Shown piece after piece: positions 16,104-24,737 of a stretch of 41,177 nt of DNA; the stretch's first letter is position 1, and every line of letters begins with the position of its first letter. Made by a program: the position numbers and the translations under genes. The stretch is from positions 1 through 41,177 of the forward strand of contig JBDIBK010000018.1 of NCBI GenBank assembly GCA_039812845.1. Reading direction: 5' to 3'. The notes under the pieces were generated by a model. It saw only the letters and a list, made by a program, of their open reading frames with translations, was not told the DNA's origin and searched no databases. This stretch comes from JACTMJ01 sp039812845 (lineage in GTDB: Bacteria > Acidobacteriota > Terriglobia > Bryobacterales > Bryobacteraceae).

Positions 16104-16123
16104 CCCGCCCGGAGCCGGGCGGG
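16104..16123 (+). other. 9-bp GC hairpin between rpoZ and coaBC
   Basis: CCCGCCCGG (16104-16112) and CCGGGCGGG (16115-16123) form a near-perfect palindrome in the 144-bp gap. No T run follows. It could attenuate or stabilise the rpoZ-coaBC transcript. Confidence 0.45.
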
Positions 16124-16201
16124 GAAACAGGAGAGCGGCATCCCTCGCGCACCCCTGCAAGACCCCTTCGACGCCTAAGTCATCCCCAGGAAGTTTGCGC
16201 C

Positions 16202-17419
16202 ATGAAAATCGCGCTTGGAGTTGGAGGCGGCATCGCCGCGTACAAAGCCGCCGAATTGGCCCGGCTCCTGATGGAACGCGGGCATGAGGTGGAAACCATC
16301 CTCACCGCTGCCGCGCAGCAATTTATCCAACCGCTCACGTTCGCCGCGCTCACCGGACGGAAGGTGATCACGGATCTCTTCACGGCTGGAGGATCCGACG
16401 AAGTCCTGTCGAGCGCCATCGAGCATATCCGGGTGGCCCAGGAAAACGACCTCCTGCTGGTGACGCCCGCCACCGCCGATCTGCTAGGGAAGTTTGCGGC
16501 CGGACTGGCTCCGGACTTCCTCACCACCACCTATCTCGCCTTCGCCGGACCGGTGGTGCTGGCCCCCGCGATGAATACCAATATGTGGGAGCATGCCGCC
16601 ACGCAGGCAAACGTCCAGACGCTGCGTGCAAGAGGCAACCGGATTGTCCCTCCGGGCACGGGCCTGCTGGCGTGCGGGATGGTGGGCGCCGGACGCCTGG
16701 CCGAGTTGGAAGAGATCGCTCTCGAAGTGGAAGAGGCCGTTCAAGCGCGGCGCGACCTGGCGGGGGAGACCCTGCTGATTACGGCGGGACCCACGCAGGA
16801 ACCGCTCGACCCCGTCCGCTACCTCACGAACCGATCAAGCGGCAAGATGGGCTATGCCCTGGCCGAGGCAGCGCGCTCCAGAGGCGCGCGGGTGATGCTG
16901 GTGAGCGGGCCCGTGAACCTGAACCCGCTGGCCGGGGTGGAAACGGCGCGGGTGCGAACGGCCAGAGAGATGCGGGACGCCGTGATCGACCGGCTGCCCG
17001 AGGCGACGATCGTCATCAAGGCGGCGGCCGTGGCCGATTACCATCTCGAAAAAATTCCCGATCACAAGGCAAAGAAGACGCCGGGAACTTTTCGCCTGGA
17101 ACTCAGCGCCACACCGGACATTCTGGCCGAGGTGGGAGCGCGGCGTGCAAAGAACCAGTTGCTCATTGGCTTCGCCGCGGAGACACAGGACCTTGTCCGA
17201 GAAGCGCGGCGAAAAATGGAAATGAAGAACTGCGATATGGTGGTGGGGAACCTGGTGGGCAACCCAGGGCTGGGGTTTGATTCGGATGAAAATGCCGTCA
17301 CCCTGGTAACGCGGAACGGCGATGCCATCTCCGTGCCGGCCGCGCCGAAACTGGCCATCGCTCACCGGATTCTGGATGAGGCGCTGCGCTTGCGCACGGC
17401 GCTCCCTGCGACCGCATGA
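16202..17419 (+). CDS. coaBC: CoaBC: phosphopantothenoylcysteine decarboxylase/phosphopantothenate-cysteine ligase
   Basis: The 405-residue bifunctional enzyme carries out two consecutive steps of coenzyme A synthesis. The N-terminal CoaC flavoprotein (about 1-180) has the catalytic His75 (EHIRVA), the substrate motif PAMNTNMW at 122-129 and the redox-active Cys158 (LLACGMVGAGRL). The C-terminal CoaB ligase starts near ITAGPTQEPLDPVR, continues with NRSSGKMGYALA and has the dimer/catalytic loop AAVADYH plus KKTPG near 287-291. The length is normal for the fusion. It follows rpoZ after 144 bp, and its stop overlaps the start of the uracil-DNA glycosylase gene (ATGA), indicating translational coupling. 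Confidence 0.97.
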   Translation: MKIALGVGGGIAAYKAAELARLLMERGHEVETILTAAAQQFIQPLTFAALTGRKVITDLFTAGGSDEVLSSAIEHIRVAQENDLLLVTPATADLLGKFAAGLAPDFLTTTYLAFAGPVVLAPAMNTNMWEHAATQANVQTLRARGNRIVPPGTGLLACGMVGAGRLAELEEIALEVEEAVQARRDLAGETLLITAGPTQEPLDPVRYLTNRSSGKMGYALAEAARSRGARVMLVSGPVNLNPLAGVETARVRTAREMRDAVIDRLPEATIVIKAAAVADYHLEKIPDHKAKKTPGTFRLELSATPDILAEVGARRAKNQLLIGFAAETQDLVREARRKMEMKNCDMVVGNLVGNPGLGFDSDENAVTLVTRNGDAISVPAAPKLAIAHRILDEALRLRTALPATA

Positions 17420-18342
17420 CACGGGAAGAACTGATCCGCGAGCTGGAGTTTTACCAGGACCTGGGATTGCACGCGCTGCATTTGCCGGAGGTCTCCCCAG
17501 CGAACGCGGCCGCGAAGGCCAGCGAGCGCATGACCGCCGAGGCACCCCGCGAGGAGGACCGTGCCCGTCGCCCGGTGGACGGCCCAGCACCGGCGATTTC
17601 GGCTCCACCGGCGATTTCGGCTCCACCGGCCGATTCGACCGTCGCCCCGCCCGGTGCGCCTCCGGCAGCCGGCCCGGTGCAATTTCGCTCTCTGTCGATC
17701 AACGCAATGCCAACCATGTACGATGCGCTGGGCGTGAACCCCAACGAAGACAGCCTTGCCAGGATCCACGAAGATATCGGCGATTGCAAACGCTGCCGCC
17801 TTTGCCAGGGACGAAACAAGATCGTCTTCGGCTCCGGCAATGAGAGCGCGAAGCTCGTGTTTGTGGGGGAAGGCCCGGGAGAGGAAGAAGACCTTTCCGG
17901 GCTGCCCTTCGTGGGACGCGCCGGGCAGCTACTGACCAAGATGATCGAGGGCACGGCCGAGCGGGAAGGCATTCCGATCAGGCGCAAGGACGTCTATATC
18001 TGCAACGTCGTGAAATGCCGGCCGCCCAACAACCGCAAGCCGGAAGCCGATGAGATGGAGATTTGCGGCCAGTTCCTCTACCGACAGCTAGCCGTGATCA
18101 ACCCCAAAGCGATCTGCGTTCTGGGCGCGACGGCGGCCCAGGCTCTGCTGAACACGAAGGAACGCATTGGCAAGATGCGCGGGGAGTGGTTTCGCTGGCG
18201 GGATATCCCGGTGATGGTGACCTATCATCCCTCCTACCTGCTGCGAGCGTACAACGCCGATGCCAAGCGGGAGGCGTGGGAAGATCTCAAGAAAGCGCTG
18301 CATTTCGTCTACGACGACCCAGCGAATCTGCCCAGGTCCTAG
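17416..18342 (+). CDS. family 4 uracil-DNA glycosylase with iron-sulfur cluster
   Basis: The 308-residue protein removes uracil from DNA as the first step of base excision repair. The catalytic domain (about 98-305) has the family 4 marks: four cluster cysteines Cys124, Cys127, Cys201 and Cys217, the motif GEGPGEEED (151-159) with GLPFVGRAGQLL after it, NVVKCRPPNNR, and the late HPSYLLR loop. Thermophile family members are about 200 residues. This one adds some 95 residues in front: a short helix (MTREELIRELEFYQDLG) and a Pro/Ala-rich linker containing an 18-bp DNA duplication. The linker may carry a partner-binding helix. It overlaps coaBC by four bases. Confidence 0.95.
   Translation: MTREELIRELEFYQDLGLHALHLPEVSPANAAAKASERMTAEAPREEDRARRPVDGPAPAISAPPAISAPPADSTVAPPGAPPAAGPVQFRSLSINAMPTMYDALGVNPNEDSLARIHEDIGDCKRCRLCQGRNKIVFGSGNESAKLVFVGEGPGEEEDLSGLPFVGRAGQLLTKMIEGTAEREGIPIRRKDVYICNVVKCRPPNNRKPEADEMEICGQFLYRQLAVINPKAICVLGATAAQALLNTKERIGKMRGEWFRWRDIPVMVTYHPSYLLRAYNADAKREAWEDLKKALHFVYDDPANLPRS
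17588..17623 (+). repeat. perfect 18-bp tandem duplication in the glycosylase linker
   Basis: Bases 17588-17605 are repeated exactly at 17606-17623, followed by a partial third copy (CACCGGC). They encode the Pro-Ala-Ile-Ser-Ala-Pro linker and look like replication slippage. Confidence 0.9.
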
Positions 18343-18348
18343 CAACGG

Positions 18349-18364
18349 TCCGCAACCTTGCGGA
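18349..18364. terminator. short hairpin between convergent genes
   Basis: TCCGCA and TGCGGA form a 6-bp stem with a four-base loop in the 39-bp gap between the convergent glycosylase and thioredoxin-like genes. Without a T run on either strand, a role as bidirectional terminator is only possible. Confidence 0.35.
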
Positions 18365-18381
18365 GAGCGGCGGCCTCTTGC

Positions 18382-19278
18382 TCAGATCAGCGACCGCAGC
18401 CGCTCCAGAAGGGCATCTTCCATGAGCACGCCGGCGTGAAAGAAGCCGACCGACCCTCCCGGCCGGACACCCACCAGCGTCGGGATCGTGCTCGCGCCAT
18501 AGCGGTCAAAATTCTCCGTTCCGAAGGGGATCGGGCACGTGGCAAGGTCCGGGTAATCCACTTGCCGGATTTCCTCCAGATGCGCGAGTTCGACCGTTTC
18601 GTCCACAAAGTTCCCTTTGGTGGTGTAGCCGAAGAGACGAGTGGGCGCGACGACGGAGAGGACCCCTTCGAACGTCGGGCGGACGCGGGCGATGGCGCGC
18701 GCCTGGGTTCGCGCATCCGAACACCAGTGCGCCCAGAAAAAAAGCAGGCACGGACGATCGAGAAGGGCGGGGTCGCCGACCGGGGATCCGGGCAGCGGGG
18801 TCCAGTCCATGGCGGGAGCCGTCTGGCCCGCCAAAGTGAGCAGATGGAGGTTCTTGCGGATCCGGATCCGGAAGGGTTGGGCCTCAAAGCGCGCCAGTTG
18901 GCCCTCAAGATAAGCGGCGGCCGCGTTTGTGCCTTCCGCCGAAAGCAGAAGCTGAGACTCGACTTCAATGGCAGCGCTCAAGGCGAGGGCCAAGGGAGCG
19001 TCCGCGGGCACGATCTCCGCGTTGAGCATCTCCACCGCGAGGGAATAGGCACTTTTAGCGTAGGAACTCGATTCGGCGGTGAAACTCTTGAGAGCCGCGG
19101 CGCGCGCCACCCAGGAGAGCGATTCGGCGTAGAAATCGTCCTTGCCAAAGCGAGCTTCGTAGTCCCCCAGGAGCGTCTCCACGAGTGGGAACTCCCCATT
19201 GCGAGCGGCGGCTTTCAGTTCGCGCAGAAAAAGCGCGGGCACGAATTCCGTGGGGATGGACTCATGGGAAGGGGACAT
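18382..19278 (-). CDS. thioredoxin-like protein with single active-site cysteine
   Basis: From the ATG at 19278 the product has 298 residues with no signal peptide. Residues 1-150 are helical and repeat-like (TPR character). Residues about 155-298 form a thioredoxin fold: the strand CLLFFWAHWC, then Ser-Asp-Ala-Arg, so the active site is Cys186-Ser-Asp-Ala189 and the resolving Cys is gone; the cis-Pro is at 266 (STIPTLV). A monothiol or non-redox, scaffold-type function is inferred. The SD-like AGAGGA lies very close to this ATG, so a slightly earlier non-ATG start is possible. It is downstream of the SBBP gene on the same strand. Confidence 0.8.
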   Translation of the reverse strand: MSPSHESIPTEFVPALFLRELKAAARNGEFPLVETLLGDYEARFGKDDFYAESLSWVARAAALKSFTAESSSYAKSAYSLAVEMLNAEIVPADAPLALALSAAIEVESQLLLSAEGTNAAAAYLEGQLARFEAQPFRIRIRKNLHLLTLAGQTAPAMDWTPLPGSPVGDPALLDRPCLLFFWAHWCSDARTQARAIARVRPTFEGVLSVVAPTRLFGYTTKGNFVDETVELAHLEEIRQVDYPDLATCPIPFGTENFDRYGASTIPTLVGVRPGGSVGFFHAGVLMEDALLERLRSLI

Positions 19279-19346
19279 TCCTCTTAGGATAGCGAGGAGC
19301 AACCGGTACAGGCGGAGCGGCCAGCCGTTATGCGGGCCATCGCCGG

Positions 19347-22300
19347 TTAGGGGGCTACCGGAAGAAAGGTGTTCAGAAAGACCCAGCCGGATACAAGTTT
19401 GGCCGCATCTTCGAGGTAGAGCCATGCCGATTTCTGGCCCGAGAACGCTGCCTTGAACTGAATATCCACCACGGCCTCCGCGGTTGCGCCACTCACGGAG
19501 GTGCTGATTTCGGAGGGCAGGACGCGGCATTGGCTGTTCTCCAGAATGCTGGCTCCACCAAGAGTGCCGCTGCCTTGCCACGCGTTGCCCGCATCGTTGA
19601 GCAGCAGGACTTGGCCAGCGAGCCGCCGCAGCAGCAGATAGCAGCCGCCCGCATTCGTGAGGGTCGTGTTTGCGAGGAAATAGAAATCCTTGATGTCGTC
19701 GCCCCCGTTTTGGTCTGAACCTGTCAGCGTGAAACGGAGTTTCGTTCCTTCGGGAGCAATGGAGATCGATTCCGCCTTCGGAGGAGCATACGCCGGGCCA
19801 ATGGGCACGGTGAACGAGCCTTGCGCTCTCCAGCCGAGAAAGGCGTTGCTTTGGTCGCTCACGAGCGTCCACACATTGTTGAGACCGGCGGCGGCGTCCT
19901 TGAAGGTCAGGTAGACCGAGAGCGTGAGGGCGTCCCCAGCCTTGGTGGCGGAGGAATAACCCGCCGAGAGAATACAACTGGCGTTCTGCACGGAGCCGGA
20001 GACTCCGGGCGTGAGAGGCCCCAGAAACTGAGTGGTGCTGTCGTTGAGCAATTTCAACTGGTTGGATTGCTGGCTGTAGAGCACATAGCAGCCGTTCGCG
20101 TAAGCGAGAGTGTCGTTCGCCAGGAGGTGAACGTCCCTAAGATCGCCGAATCCATTGGCATCCACCGCGCGCAAGACGAAGAGCGTGCTGGGGAAGACGC
20201 CGCTGTTGGGCTGGAAGTAGTCAATGGAAGGCTGCACGTTCCCGGCGAGTTGCGGCACCAGCCAACCGCCCCGCAACTGCCAGCCCGCAATGGTGCCGGC
20301 GCGATCCTGGACATACATCAGCAGAGACTTCGCGCCGCCGAACCCAGGCTGGAAGGAATAGTGGATCTTCACGCTGAGGCGGGTGGCATGGCCCCAAACG
20401 GAGGAACGCGAAGCGTCGATCACGCATTGGCTGTTGCTGAGCAGTTTCGATTCCCCCATCGTGGCGCTCCCCACCCAGGATGCGCCGTTGTCGCTCAAGA
20501 GAGAGATGGTGTTGAGGTCGGCGTCGAAGCGCGTATAGCAGGCGCCTACCGTGGATACCGCATTGTGAATGTTGGCGTAGAAATAGCGAATATCCTGGAA
20601 GCCGTTCCCATCCTGCAGGAGATACGTGAGATGGGCGGTCTCCGTGTTGCCATTGGATGGCGTCACCGAGATGTTTGCGGGATTCACGTTCGCGCCGGAA
20701 CGGCTGATGGCGGTGATGAACGCATCGCCCTTGCCCGCGGGAAGGGGCTGACGCGCATTGGCGGTGACGGGAAAATTGGCCGATTGGGTAAGCCCCACCG
20801 CGACCGTCCAGGCGTCCGTGCGCCGGACCACACCGAGGACCCGGTCTTCATCCGCGCCTCCAAGGAAGGTGGAGAACAAGAGTGCGGTTCCATTGGGATT
20901 CAGACAACTGAGAAAGCCATCGACGTAACTGCCCAGCGTGGGCTGCACGGGGCCCATGGTCGGAAAGTTCGAGGACAGCGTGTTCCCGGCGAGACAGACC
21001 GCCCCATCGCTGTCGAGGTAGAGGCTGGATGGCGATTCGGATTGCAAGCCACCGAGATAGGTGGCAAACGCAAGCATGTTCGTGCCAGTGTCGAGTTTGG
21101 CGACGACGTTATCGTAATCGCCGCCGCGCGACGGCTGAAACACGCCGGGAGTCACGGGGAAGTTCTGCGACGCCGAAGAGCCGGTCACGATGGGATTCCC
21201 CACCCCGTCGGTAACGACGGCGTAGCAGAAGTCGGAACTCGTGCCGCCGAGATAGGACGAGTAGAGCAAGGACGCGCCGGTGTCCGGCACTTGCGCCAGG
21301 AAGCAGTCGTAGGAGCCGAGCAGCACCGATTGCAGAGGGTTGGCCATTGGCAGCAACGACGATGAGGTTGCCCCCGTAAACCAAACCGTATTTCCGCTTC
21401 CCAGAGCCAAACCGTAGGCTTGGTCGCTGCCGGTTCCGCCATAGACCCCGCTCCAGGTGAGATCGGATAAATCCGGCCGGAAGCGGGCGATGAACGCATC
21501 GCTTCCCCCGCCGGGGACGGAGAGCCCGAAAGAGGCACGCACCGGAAAATTGGGAGACGCGGTATAACCGGCAACATACGGGTTGCCAGCGAAATCCAGG
21601 ATGAGCGCGTTCACACGGTCACTGCCGGAGCCGCCAAGATAAGTTGTTCCCAGCACGCTGGGGGAACTGCCGAGGCGGATCCGACTGAGAAATCCATCCT
21701 TGCCACCGCCGATCGTGCTTTGAAACCGCCCGGCGGTGCCGGGCAGGTCTCCCGAACTGGTTTCTCCCGCGATGAACACGTCGCTGCCCGATACGCGGAT
21801 GGCCGTAAGGATATCGTCTCCATTTCCGCCGAAATAGGTTGCGTTGAGAACGGTCTTGGCATCCGGGCTCAGCTTCAAAATGAAGGCGTCCTTGCCAGAC
21901 TTCTTGTAAGCCTGGACGGAAAGCGACGTAAACAAATCCACTGACCAGGTTTCGCCCGCGATGTAGAGGTTGTTGGCCGCGTCGGTCGCGACTGCGTTTG
22001 CTTGGTCTATCTGGGACCCGCCATGGTAGCTCGAATAGCTCAGCACGGGGTCAATCACCAGCGGAAGCGAGGGGTTGTAATCCGCAAGCTCAAGCGCCCA
22101 TTCGGATTGTTCCAAGGAGACGTAGCGGGAGGGGATCGGCAGGAGGTCCGCTCCAAGGGCCTGATACGTGACGGGCGGCTTCAGCACCCAGTCACCCGAC
22201 CCGTCCGCGGGCCGAAGGCTGCCGTCAGCGGCCAGGCTGACTGACAACTTGCTCTCGCCGCCAGGTTCCGCGCGGAGCCGCCAACGAATGCGGTTGGGAT

Positions 22301-22868
22301 CCGCGTGTGGTTGGATGAGGTAGTCAAATTCGAGTTCGTCACCGGAAAGATAAATCAGGAGATCGATACCGGGATAGATGCCGTTGATCCGTACCTTTTG
22401 AAACGTAGGCAGATTGGCAGCCCAACGCTTCGAATCGTTGCCCACGAAGTAGGAAACCGAACCTTCAGAAGGCGTATCTCCGATGCATTCGAGAGCAGGG
22501 GAGGCGTTGAGCCATTGGATCGATACGCCCTTTGGCGCAGCCGACTCCGGATTGCCACCCAGGCGAAGCATCGTTAGCTTTCCCCTGGCGATCAGAATGG
22601 CGGTGTCTCCGGCCCGCCCCGCAAAGAGGATCTCGTCGGGGAACTGGCCCCGGTTTGGGTGAAAGGGGGCCACGCTCCGGACGGGCTTGAGGATCTCGGA
22701 GGCGGTTGGCGCTAACAGGCCGGAGGTGGTCCCGCTCGGAACCATCGCGGTGGCCGCAAAGATTGGAAAGAATGCGGTTAGCAAGAAGACGGCAATCCGG
22801 AGACACCGGGCCAGATCGGTCCAGCGCGGCTGGATTCGGGGTTCCTCTATGGCGAAGATCTGGCACAT
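19347..22868 (-). CDS. DUF7948 plus seven-blade SBBP propeller protein with triple C-terminal module
   Basis: The chosen ATG gives 1173 residues; the frame is open further upstream, so the start is tentative. A hydrophobic segment at about 22-42 (RIAVFLLTAFFPIFAATA) acts as leader or anchor. A DUF7948-like domain (about 65-272) opens with FHPNRGQFPDEILF. Seven SBBP repeats follow (about 275-720), each with a core such as SYLGG-S/T-x-S-D and a closing G-x-T-x-S-x-N-F-P, enough for a seven-bladed beta propeller. Residues 726-1173 hold three related modules described separately. It is probably an extracellular or surface protein with no known activity. This gene lies 140 bp behind the RecA-like gene and 68 bp before the thioredoxin-like gene. 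Confidence 0.85.
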   Translation of the reverse strand: MCQIFAIEEPRIQPRWTDLARCLRIAVFLLTAFFPIFAATAMVPSGTTSGLLAPTASEILKPVRSVAPFHPNRGQFPDEILFAGRAGDTAILIARGKLTMLRLGGNPESAAPKGVSIQWLNASPALECIGDTPSEGSVSYFVGNDSKRWAANLPTFQKVRINGIYPGIDLLIYLSGDELEFDYLIQPHADPNRIRWRLRAEPGGESKLSVSLAADGSLRPADGSGDWVLKPPVTYQALGADLLPIPSRYVSLEQSEWALELADYNPSLPLVIDPVLSYSSYHGGSQIDQANAVATDAANNLYIAGETWSVDLFTSLSVQAYKKSGKDAFILKLSPDAKTVLNATYFGGNGDDILTAIRVSGSDVFIAGETSSGDLPGTAGRFQSTIGGGKDGFLSRIRLGSSPSVLGTTYLGGSGSDRVNALILDFAGNPYVAGYTASPNFPVRASFGLSVPGGGSDAFIARFRPDLSDLTWSGVYGGTGSDQAYGLALGSGNTVWFTGATSSSLLPMANPLQSVLLGSYDCFLAQVPDTGASLLYSSYLGGTSSDFCYAVVTDGVGNPIVTGSSASQNFPVTPGVFQPSRGGDYDNVVAKLDTGTNMLAFATYLGGLQSESPSSLYLDSDGAVCLAGNTLSSNFPTMGPVQPTLGSYVDGFLSCLNPNGTALLFSTFLGGADEDRVLGVVRRTDAWTVAVGLTQSANFPVTANARQPLPAGKGDAFITAISRSGANVNPANISVTPSNGNTETAHLTYLLQDGNGFQDIRYFYANIHNAVSTVGACYTRFDADLNTISLLSDNGASWVGSATMGESKLLSNSQCVIDASRSSVWGHATRLSVKIHYSFQPGFGGAKSLLMYVQDRAGTIAGWQLRGGWLVPQLAGNVQPSIDYFQPNSGVFPSTLFVLRAVDANGFGDLRDVHLLANDTLAYANGCYVLYSQQSNQLKLLNDSTTQFLGPLTPGVSGSVQNASCILSAGYSSATKAGDALTLSVYLTFKDAAAGLNNVWTLVSDQSNAFLGWRAQGSFTVPIGPAYAPPKAESISIAPEGTKLRFTLTGSDQNGGDDIKDFYFLANTTLTNAGGCYLLLRRLAGQVLLLNDAGNAWQGSGTLGGASILENSQCRVLPSEISTSVSGATAEAVVDIQFKAAFSGQKSAWLYLEDAAKLVSGWVFLNTFLPVAP
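19350..20693 (-). repeat. three tandem about 150-residue protein modules (C-terminus of SBBP protein)
   Basis: Module 1 is residues 726-873 (20693-20250), module 2 residues 874-1027 (20249-19788), module 3 residues 1028-1173 (19787-19350). All share an N-G-x-x-D-I/L-R/K-D start, G-x-CY near residue 50, LLxDxG/S-x-x-W/F near 66, a second cysteine in NSQC/NASC about 37-40 residues later, an F-x-x-x-F/A-x-G core and a closing GW followed by VP. The two cysteines per module could form a disulfide. I know of no name for this module. Confidence 0.8.
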
Positions 22869-23008
22869 CTCTCGAAGCAGATCGGCGCGAGTGCAGAGCC
22901 ACGTTAGAGTACCGAGGGTTCCCGCCGTACTTGGAACGGGCACACTTCCAGGTGCGAAGCGTGGGGCTCGGGCAGGCGGACATGTTCCACCCCGTTGTAA
23001 ATGCTGGA

Positions 23009-23980
23009 CTATGCGCCGGCGGCTGCGGCGGCGACGGGGCGGTACCGGCCAAGGCCCGCGCGTTCCCGAAGTTCAAGGTCGAGCGAATCAAAAAGCGGGC
23101 GGTTCTCCCGCAGCGTGGCGCAGGCTTCGGGAACGGCCGTCCCCAAAACCGTGCGCCGATAGGACAGGCCCTGAGGGCTTCTTGCGATGACTCCGGCGCG
23201 AAGGGCGAGGTTCACGAGATCCGCTTCGCGGGAGAGGCCGCCGGAACACTGGATCTGGAACTCGGCCTCCCGCCCGCCATGGCCAAGCGCGTTCTTGGTC
23301 ACCTTGAGAGCGCAGCGGCTGCCGATCGCCTCTCCGCGAGCGGTGATGGTGGCACGCCTCTCCACCCGAATCCGGATGGACGCGAAGCAATGCAGGGCGG
23401 GCGCACCGGGGCTGGTTTCCGAGGATCCGATTTCCGTCCGCAAGCGCGAACGCAACTGATTCAGGAAGATCACGCAGCAGGGCGATTTTGGAAGGAGGGC
23501 ATGGAGCGCACGCAGGCCATTCACAAACGGCCAGTAGTCGAAATCCGAGCCGCGGCCCGATGCAGGGGCGGCGGCGAGGGAATTGGGGTCCGGCCCAAGC
23601 GCCGCAACCGAATCCAGAACAATGACATCCACCGCGCAGGTTTTCACGAGGGAGCGCGTGACCTCAAGAGCGTGGTGCGCGGTGCCCGGCTGTGCATAGA
23701 TCAGGCTGCTGGTATCGACTCCAAGGCCGGAAGCGAAGACGGCATTGAGGGAATGCTCCGCATCCAGGAATGCGCCAACGCCCCCGGCACGCTGCGCGGC
23801 CGCGATCGCTTCCAGGCCAAGCGTGGTCTTGCCGGAATCCGGCGGCCCAAAAATTTCAACCAGATGCCCCCGCGGGAAGCCGCCGTGGCCCAGCGCCCAA
23901 TCGAGAGAGAGACAGCCAGTGGCAAGGACGCTCGTTGCAGATCCGGGATCGAGGAGCGTCAGCATGGCGGAACGGTTCAT
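23009..23980 (-). CDS. RecA-like recombinase (divergent paralogue)
   Basis: The 323-residue protein aligns by eye with the ATPase core of RecA. It starts at ATG with GGGGAG nine bases ahead. Walker A is GPPDSGKTT (45-53), the catalytic Glu75 sits in DAEHSLNAVFASGLGVD, Walker B is VDVIVLDSVAAL (118-129), and FLNQLR (172-177) plus SSETSPGAPALHCFASIRIRVERR-like residues correspond to loop L2 and the following strand. Against canonical RecA, the N-terminal oligomerisation helix is short, the DNA-binding L1 region (about 130-160) is replaced by a Gly/Ala/Ser-rich stretch, and the acidic C-terminal domain is replaced by about 55 unrelated residues. It is probably a second RecA-family protein, not the main recombinase; that rests on divergence alone. 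Its partners are unknown. Confidence 0.85.
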   Translation of the reverse strand: MNRSAMLTLLDPGSATSVLATGCLSLDWALGHGGFPRGHLVEIFGPPDSGKTTLGLEAIAAAQRAGGVGAFLDAEHSLNAVFASGLGVDTSSLIYAQPGTAHHALEVTRSLVKTCAVDVIVLDSVAALGPDPNSLAAAPASGRGSDFDYWPFVNGLRALHALLPKSPCCVIFLNQLRSRLRTEIGSSETSPGAPALHCFASIRIRVERRATITARGEAIGSRCALKVTKNALGHGGREAEFQIQCSGGLSREADLVNLALRAGVIARSPQGLSYRRTVLGTAVPEACATLRENRPLFDSLDLELRERAGLGRYRPVAAAAAGA

Positions 23981-24119
23981 GGCGAAGATCTCCCCGGCGG
24001 TTTGGGGGCGGCAGGCACTTAGCGTGCATTCGGCCGCTATGGAATGAGTGGCCGCAACCGGCGAAAGTTCTCAGGGAAACAGACGGGGGAGTGCGTTTCG
24101 GGAGCAGGAACGCGAGCGT

Positions 24120-24737
24120 TCAGGCGGGATGGCGCGATTCCGCGCGCCAGGCGGCGTATCGCCTGAGCGCAATCACCGTATAATCCACGCCGCTGGCACA
24201 GGCGAGAAACGTGACAATGAGGACGAGGATGTCGGCGATGACGACAGGCAGGGCTCCCGGAAAAGCGGCCTCGAACAAGAGAATGCCAGCGAGAGCCAGT
24301 TGAGCGAAGGTGCTTCCTTTTCCCGTCCAGCGCGGGGGGAAGTCGCGGATGGTGGTGGCGAACCACGCATAGCTCACCATGGAAAGAATCCACAGGTCCC
24401 GGAGAAAAATCAGGCCCATCAGCCAAATCGGCACCAGATCCACAGCGGCAAAGGCCGCGTAGAGGGTGAGCAGGAGGAGCTTGTCGGCAATGGGATCGAG
24501 GTACGCGCCGAGCGTGGACTGCCAGCCATAGTGGCGGGCCAGAAAGCCGTCGAGGCCGTCGCTGAACCCCGCCAGCGCAACCAGCACGAGCGCGAGAATG
24601 CCGCGATTGCCGAGAATTGCGAGCGCCACCAGTGGCGTTGCGGCAATGCGGGCATAGGTGATGAGATTTGGCGGCAGCCGCCAATCGGGGATGCTGGCTT
24701 TCATTGGAGATTCGGGACGCGGCACCTCAGCGCTCAT
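24120..24737 (-). CDS. CDP-alcohol phosphatidyltransferase (PgsA-like)
   Basis: The 205-residue membrane enzyme carries the complete CDP-alcohol phosphotransferase motif: Asp60-x-x-Asp63-Gly, Ala67-Arg68, Gly77, Asp81 and Asp85. It therefore joins a CDP-diacylglycerol with an alcohol, most likely glycerol-3-phosphate in phosphatidylglycerol synthesis. The opening LPPNLITYARIAATPLVAL resembles the first helix of PgsA. Five to six hydrophobic segments span the chain. The substrate is not proven; cardiolipin-synthase-type activity is an alternative. The start at 24737 overlaps the lpxC stop (ATGA), so translation is probably coupled, although a second Met lies 11 codons downstream. Confidence 0.85.
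   Translation of the reverse strand: MSAEVPRPESPMKASIPDWRLPPNLITYARIAATPLVALAILGNRGILALVLVALAGFSDGLDGFLARHYGWQSTLGAYLDPIADKLLLLTLYAAFAAVDLVPIWLMGLIFLRDLWILSMVSYAWFATTIRDFPPRWTGKGSTFAQLALAGILLFEAAFPGALPVVIADILVLIVTFLACASGVDYTVIALRRYAAWRAESRHPA

Noticed and set aside
22849..23992. shared ATGGCGAAGATCT string near the starts of the SBBP and RecA-like genes, as a possible SOS box
   Set aside because: It does not form a palindrome like a LexA site, and one copy lies inside the coding frame of the SBBP protein.
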